Assembly: GCF_018835585.1 (NCBI RefSeq)
Contig: NZ_JAHGVE010000003.1
Coordinates: forward strand, 179,615-243,614
Direction of reading: 5' to 3'
DNA from: Pelorhabdus rhamnosifermentans
GTDB lineage: Bacteria > Bacillota > Negativicutes > UMGS1260
DNA length: 64,000 nucleotides
Part shown: piece after piece, positions 60,613 to 64,000 of the stretch
How the letters are laid out: every line of letters begins with the position of its first letter
How positions within the stretch are numbered: position 1 is the first letter of the stretch
Translations under genes and position numbers: made by a program
The notes under the pieces: model-generated
The model's database searches: none
What the model was told of the DNA's origin: nothing
The model's input: the letters and a program-made list of their open reading frames with translations, nothing else

Positions 60613-60782
60613 GTGGATAAAATACCTAATCGTTTGATCGATGAGAAGAGTCCGTATCTGTTGCAGCATGCGTATAATCCAGTGAATTGGTATCTGTGGG
60701 GTGAAGAGGCGTTTGCGAAGGCCGAAGGCAGAAGACAAGCCTGTGTTCCTGAGTATCGGCTATAGTACGTGCCATTGGGGTC
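60613..60782 (+). pseudogene. DUF255/YyaL thioredoxin-like, 5' remnant
   Basis: GTG 60613 (GGGGTGAT upstream) reads [21 protein letters not shown], then [12 protein letters not shown], the start of a YyaL/DUF255 protein. A frameshift follows near 60728, after which [11 protein letters not shown] can be read in another frame. The gene then ends abruptly at the motif CATGTACACTAAAGTAAC at 60782. Confidence 0.75.
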
Positions 60783-60830
60783 ATGTACACTAAAGTAACA
60801 TTTTTATTGTTTTGCATCTGGTAATAGTCA

Positions 60831-60885
60831 TTGACAAAGCATATGTCAATGGCTATTATATGTATATACATATAATAGCCATTGA
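60831..60885 (+). promoter_or_regulatory. MarR promoter inside a 40-bp perfect palindrome
   Basis: TTGACA (60831-60836), 17 bases, TATTAT (60854-60859). The palindrome covers 60846-60885, centre between 60865 and 60866, core TTATATGTATATACATATAA. It covers the -10 box, hence an operator for the following MarR gene. Confidence 0.85.
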
Positions 60886-60894
60886 GGTGTGCAC

Positions 60895-61323
60895 ATGTTA
60901 GATTTGCCAGATATGCAACGCTGTGTTTGCGGTAATTTAAGAAAAACGACACGTGTGATTACTCAATTTTATGATCAACACCTACAATCAACTGGTTTAC
61001 GTAGCACACAATGTGCATTGCTTCGAAATGTTTCATTGCATAAAAACATTGCTGTTGGTGAACTGGCTGCTATGCTGCTTATGGACCAAAGTACAGTCAC
61101 GAGAAATCTGGAAATATTGAATAAGCATGGATACATTAAAATTATACCTGAAAATCATGACGCTCGAAAAAAATCGATTTCAATCACTCAGAACGGTGAA
61201 AAGAAGCTTGAAGAAGCTATACCGTTATGGGAAGAGGCGCAAAGGAAAATTGAACAAGTACTTGGGGAGCAGTTTAATGGTTTTTTCGAAACCTTACAAT
61301 CCATCAACAAACTGGGCAAATAA
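60895..61323 (+). CDS. MarR-family regulator
   Basis: 142 residues from ATG 60895, GAGGTG upstream; the GTG at 60889 overlaps the ribosome site. Winged-helix: LRSTQCALLRNVSLHKNIAVGELAAMLLMDQSTVTRNLEILNKHGYIKIIPENHDARKKSISITQNGEKKL (about 35-105) with the DAR-K wing. N-terminal Cys residues (CVCG near 10; C in TQCA near 39) could make it redox-sensitive. Its operator core also precedes the flavoprotein gene downstream. Confidence 0.9.
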   Translation: MLDLPDMQRCVCGNLRKTTRVITQFYDQHLQSTGLRSTQCALLRNVSLHKNIAVGELAAMLLMDQSTVTRNLEILNKHGYIKIIPENHDARKKSISITQNGEKKLEEAIPLWEEAQRKIEQVLGEQFNGFFETLQSINKLGK

Positions 61324-61333
61324 AAAATTTAAT

Positions 61334-61359
61334 AAATTATATGTATATACATATAATTT
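61334..61359. promoter_or_regulatory. second copy of the MarR operator core
   Basis: Perfect 26-bp palindrome, centre between 61346 and 61347, that shares the 20-bp core TTATATGTATATACATATAA with the MarR promoter. It lies after the MarR gene and 85 bases before the flavoprotein gene. Confidence 0.8.
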
Positions 61360-61443
61360 GCCTGCCTAAATAGTATTTGAACATAAGTATGAAATCAAGC
61401 GGTAAAAAATAATTGATTATGTGAAAATGGAGGCTTAAGACTG

Positions 61444-62097
61444 ATGAGACTAACACTATTTAACGGAAGTCCAAGGAAAGATTGGAATACTGGAATTCTC
61501 CTAAAACATGTAATGAAAGGCGCAGCATCAAATGGGGCAGAAACGGAACTCATCCACCTTTACGACTTAAATTACAAAGGTTGTAGAAGCTGTTACGCCT
61601 GTAAACGAGTGGGGGGAAAAAGCTATGGTAGTTGTGCGATTCAGGATGATCTAACGCCGATATTCAAAAAAGTGGAAGAATCGGATGCCTTGATTTTTGG
61701 TTCGCCTATCTATTACGGAAATGTCACAGGCGAGATGAGATCTTTTTGGGAACGGTTGTTGTTTCCATATTCAGCATTCGATTCGGAGCGTTCGTCTCTG
61801 TTTAAAAAGAAAATACGAACAGGAATCATTTATACCATGGCAGCGAATGAGATCCAGGTGAGGGAAATGGGTTATGAACAAAATCTCCATGTCATGGAAA
61901 TGTTCATAGAGAAGATTTTTGGAGAAGCTGAATCACTATTTGTTATCGATACTTGCCATTTTGAGGACTACTCTCAATATGTTTCGACTTTTTTTAATGC
62001 AGAAGAAAAGCTAAAACGGCGCCAGGAAGAATTTCCCAATGACTGTCAGAAGGCTTTTGAAATGGGAAAAAAGATTGTTCAGCCAATGTTTATTTGA
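61444..62097 (+). CDS. NADPH-dependent FMN reductase / flavodoxin-fold protein
   Basis: 217 residues. LTLFNGSPRKDWNTGILLKHV is the FMN phosphate loop; CRSCYACKRVGGKSYGSCAIQDD has a Cys cluster as in iron-sulfur flavoproteins (Isf-type), and DALIFGSPIYYGNVTGEMRSFWERLLFPY is the isoalloxazine loop. It reduces flavin or quinones, or takes part in electron transfer against oxidants. Ribosome site GGAGGCTT before ATG 61444. Follows the operator copy at 61334, so probably repressed by the MarR protein. Operon with PfpI. Confidence 0.9.
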   Translation: MRLTLFNGSPRKDWNTGILLKHVMKGAASNGAETELIHLYDLNYKGCRSCYACKRVGGKSYGSCAIQDDLTPIFKKVEESDALIFGSPIYYGNVTGEMRSFWERLLFPYSAFDSERSSLFKKKIRTGIIYTMAANEIQVREMGYEQNLHVMEMFIEKIFGEAESLFVIDTCHFEDYSQYVSTFFNAEEKLKRRQEEFPNDCQKAFEMGKKIVQPMFI

Positions 62098-62112
62098 TGG
62101 AGAGTGATAGTC

Positions 62113-62682
62113 ATGGGGAAATTATTATGCTTTATTTACGAGGAAATGGTTGATTTCGAAATGACATTAGCATGTCATCTGCTCAATCGAGAGATTGTTT
62201 GCATTGCCTATGAAAAGAAAGTGATAAAAAGCAAATCTGGAATAAGGTATTATCCTATGGCTACAGTTAAAGATGCGCTGGATTTTACCGATGTGGAGGC
62301 TTTGATTATACCAGGGGGATTTAATGATGAGCAGCGACAAGAATTAACTGACCTTATTCAAAATTTAAATAACAAAGGCAAACTATTGGCTGCAATTTGT
62401 GCTGGTACGCAGTATTTAGCGAGGGCCGGAGTTTTACAAGGGAAAATGTATACAACTGTATTAACCCAAGAGAAGCTTAGAGAGTTTTTTCCGATGACCC
62501 TGGAGGACCCGTTTCCTCGGGAAACCTATGTTAACAAACATGTGGTAAAAGATCAGAATATCATCACGGCTCTTGGAAATGCATTTATTGATTTTTCTGT
62601 AGAAATACTTGACTATTTTCATTATTTTAAAGAAGAAAAGGAAAAGCAAGATATGATTAATCATTATAAGTGCATAATTTGA
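62113..62682 (+). CDS. DJ-1/PfpI family protein
   Basis: 189 residues from ATG 62113; a GTG at 62104 overlaps the previous gene region and has no better site. Fold and nucleophile elbow: LCFIYEEMVDFEMTLACHLLN, ALIIPGGFNDEQRQEL, LLAAICAGTQYLARAG (Cys). Redox-linked protein repair or glyoxalase roles are known in the family. Fifteen bases downstream of the flavoprotein, hence one MarR-controlled unit. Confidence 0.87.
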   Translation: MGKLLCFIYEEMVDFEMTLACHLLNREIVCIAYEKKVIKSKSGIRYYPMATVKDALDFTDVEALIIPGGFNDEQRQELTDLIQNLNNKGKLLAAICAGTQYLARAGVLQGKMYTTVLTQEKLREFFPMTLEDPFPRETYVNKHVVKDQNIITALGNAFIDFSVEILDYFHYFKEEKEKQDMINHYKCII

Positions 62683-62697
62683 CACGTGAATTGATGA

Positions 62698-62857
62698 AGG
62701 TTCAAAGCCAGATAACGTATGGACTTCAGGAGCGTTTACAATAGACTTTATCGGCGACGGTGCTGAAGAAGTAACCAAACTTTTCGAAACACTTCATAGC
62801 GATTTTATGAAACGTATCGGTCTAGATTCAGTGCTTACACCTGCACGAAAAAAATAG
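62698..62857 (+). pseudogene. C-terminal scrap of unrecognised gene
   Basis: GSKPDNVWTSGAFTIDFIGDG and a helix (EEVTKLFETLHSDFMKRIGL) end with TAG at 62855-62857; no start. A related nucleotide stretch (GGATCAAAGCCTTATAAC) lies near 63731. Confidence 0.5.
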
Positions 62858-62880
62858 AGTAGAAAGAAGGATGATTAAAA

Positions 62881-63621
62881 ATGAAAATTTTAGACGGAAA
62901 AGTAGCAATAATAACAGGATCTTCAAGAGGAATTGGACGTATCGTTGCTGAACAACTGGCTGATTTAGGTGCTAAAGTGGTGATTAATTATTCCAGCAAT
63001 CGCCAAAAGGCAGTAGAAGTGGTGGAAGGTATCATTAAAAAAGGAGGCAAAGCGGTAGCTCATCATGCTGATCTAAGTAAGTTAAGTGATGTTAAAGAAT
63101 TGTTTACAAAAACAATTGATGAATTCGGTAAAGTGGATATTCTGATTAACAATGCAGGGCTGATGATAACCAAACCTCTTTCAGATGTAACGGAAGACGA
63201 TTTTGACAAACAATTTGCAGTAAATGTGAAAGGTACTTTCTTTGCTTGCCAGCAAGCTATGAAACACATGGAGAACAACGGGAGAATAGTGAACTTTTCG
63301 ACGTCCGTAACAGGGCAAATGTTTCCGGCGTACAGCGTATATGCTGGTACAAAAGGTGCGGTTGAACAATTCACCCGTCAACTTGCAAAGGAATTCGGCT
63401 CTAAGCAAATTACAATTAACGCAGTGGCTCCAGGGCCTGTAAACACTGAGCTTTTTAAGATAGGGAAAACAGAACAGCAAATCGACGCTATGAAAAAGAT
63501 GAATGCTTTTGGTCGAATCGGTGAACCTGAAGATATCGCGAATGTCATTGAATTTCTAGTAAGCGATAAATCACAATGGGTAACTGGTCAAACCCTGCGT
63601 GTAAATGGTGGATTTATTTAA
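62881..63621 (+). CDS. SDR-family oxidoreductase (FabG-like)
   Basis: 246 residues. Dinucleotide-binding VAIITGSSRGIGRIVAEQL (TGxxxGxG), NNAG in ILINNAGLMIT, catalytic Ser in STSVTGQ, and YSVYAGTKGAVE (YxxxK). NADP-type: VVINYSSNRQKAVEVV. Reduces a carbonyl or oxidises an alcohol. AGAAAGAAGGATG upstream. The start at 62881 is separated by the scrap from PfpI but on the same strand, so may be read from the same promoter. Confidence 0.9.
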   Translation: MKILDGKVAIITGSSRGIGRIVAEQLADLGAKVVINYSSNRQKAVEVVEGIIKKGGKAVAHHADLSKLSDVKELFTKTIDEFGKVDILINNAGLMITKPLSDVTEDDFDKQFAVNVKGTFFACQQAMKHMENNGRIVNFSTSVTGQMFPAYSVYAGTKGAVEQFTRQLAKEFGSKQITINAVAPGPVNTELFKIGKTEQQIDAMKKMNAFGRIGEPEDIANVIEFLVSDKSQWVTGQTLRVNGGFI

Positions 63622-63632
63622 ACAAGTTTAAA

Positions 63633-63690
63633 AAACAAAAAAGGGTTGTCGCACTAATTTTTAGTGCGACAACCCTTTTTTGTTTTGCTT
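63633..63690. terminator. terminator, 25-bp perfect stem
   Basis: Arms 63633-63657 and 63661-63685 are perfect complements around TTT, with A and T flanks. Confidence 0.92.
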
Positions 63691-63942
63691 AAGCAGCATG
63701 GCATGTCATGGAAGTGAATTGGAAGAGGATCAAAGCCTTATAACATATGGGATCAGAGCTTAAAAACTGCGATTTTAAATGGCATGTACTGGAAGAAAAA
63801 AAGGTCGATGAAGCCAGTAATTATAAGGAGTTCCACTTGTTGCATGACACTGGTGCCATGTACATTAAAGTAACAATATTGTAACACCGGGAATGCGTGT
63901 TGTTAAGTATTGTGCTACAGCTTATGTGTTTAACTTGTGATA
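63691..63942. other. non-coding stretch with scar motifs
   Basis: Around 63700, AGCATGGCATGTCATGGAAG nearly repeats the sequence at 56396. ATGTACATTAAAGTAAC at 63858-63874 is the third copy of the motif at 58824 and 60783. No gene. Confidence 0.4.
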
Positions 63943-64000
63943 ATGTCACTATGTAGACTATCGTGAGAAAATGTCACTATGAACAACGAGGTGCATTTTC
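63943..64000. mobile_element. probable IS21-family end, cut by window edge
   Basis: AATGTCACTATG occurs twice (63943-63954 and 63971-63982), 28 bases apart, then the sequence continues off the window. Multiple spaced direct repeats at the tips are typical of IS21-family elements. No transposase is inside the window. Confidence 0.45.

Noticed and set aside
1..64000. CRISPR array, tRNA or rRNA genes
   Set aside because: No regularly spaced identical repeats with unique spacers, no cloverleaf with a recognisable T-loop, and no rRNA stretches were seen.

Overview
The window looks like chromosome from an endospore-forming, double-membraned Firmicute (Negativicutes, most likely Sporomusaceae/Pelosinus-like). 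The sequence is low in GC and has Gram-positive style ribosome sites. Sporulation-associated genes (ytaF, ytxC) sit beside outer-envelope genes: apolipoprotein N-acyltransferase, a secreted beta-barrel candidate and an RND pump. The genus is an inference; no rRNA or tRNA gene is visible.

Layout. 1-8.8 kb: ytaF, ytxC, then a compact group built around a 1671-residue protein made of two P-type ATPases in tandem, with small helical membrane proteins on both sides; two of them resemble the PacL/DUF1490 scaffolds of mycobacterial metal ATPases. 9-20 kb: housekeeping and envelope genes (methyltransferase, pentapeptide protein, LCP ligase, DedA, membrane metalloprotease candidate, NUDIX, AraC/GyrI-type regulator, Lnt, PfpI with a WYL regulator, HD-GYP). 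20-24.5 kb: a MerR-controlled decarboxylase-like gene, a lone starch-binding module, a tyrosine recombinase lying between two inverted 23-bp sites, and a soluble chemoreceptor with CheW. 24.5-29.2 kb: a decay zone with remnants of a sigma-54 activator and its CoA-transferase operon, a cupin and a nitroreductase, beside intact AraC, HAD and MarR genes. 29-38.6 kb: barrel protein, FMN-binding protein, deformylase, chemoreceptor, AraC with alanine racemase, esterase, Rec-CheX and CheX. 38.7-50.7 kb: TetR with a lactonase-like hydrolase and an MFS pump, PhzF and ACT proteins, Crp, and a LysR-linked RND efflux operon ending in a broken MFS gene. 50.7-64 kb: an accessory region mixing intact genes (RpiR with GH4 glycosidase, oxidoreductase, MarR with flavoprotein, PfpI, SDR) with many remnants, duplicated fragments and scars. 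A likely IS21-type end lies at the right edge.

Regulatory architecture is unusually readable. Two MarR promoters lie inside perfect 50-bp and 40-bp palindromes, and one of these operators recurs before the neighbouring flavoprotein gene. A MerR promoter has the diagnostic 19-bp spacer around a dyad. Twin TetR operators control the lactonase/MFS pair. A sigma-54 promoter survives in front of a dead operon. The best candidates for undescribed biology are the tandem ATPase group (1957-8813) and the recombinase cassette with inverted sites (21646-22408).
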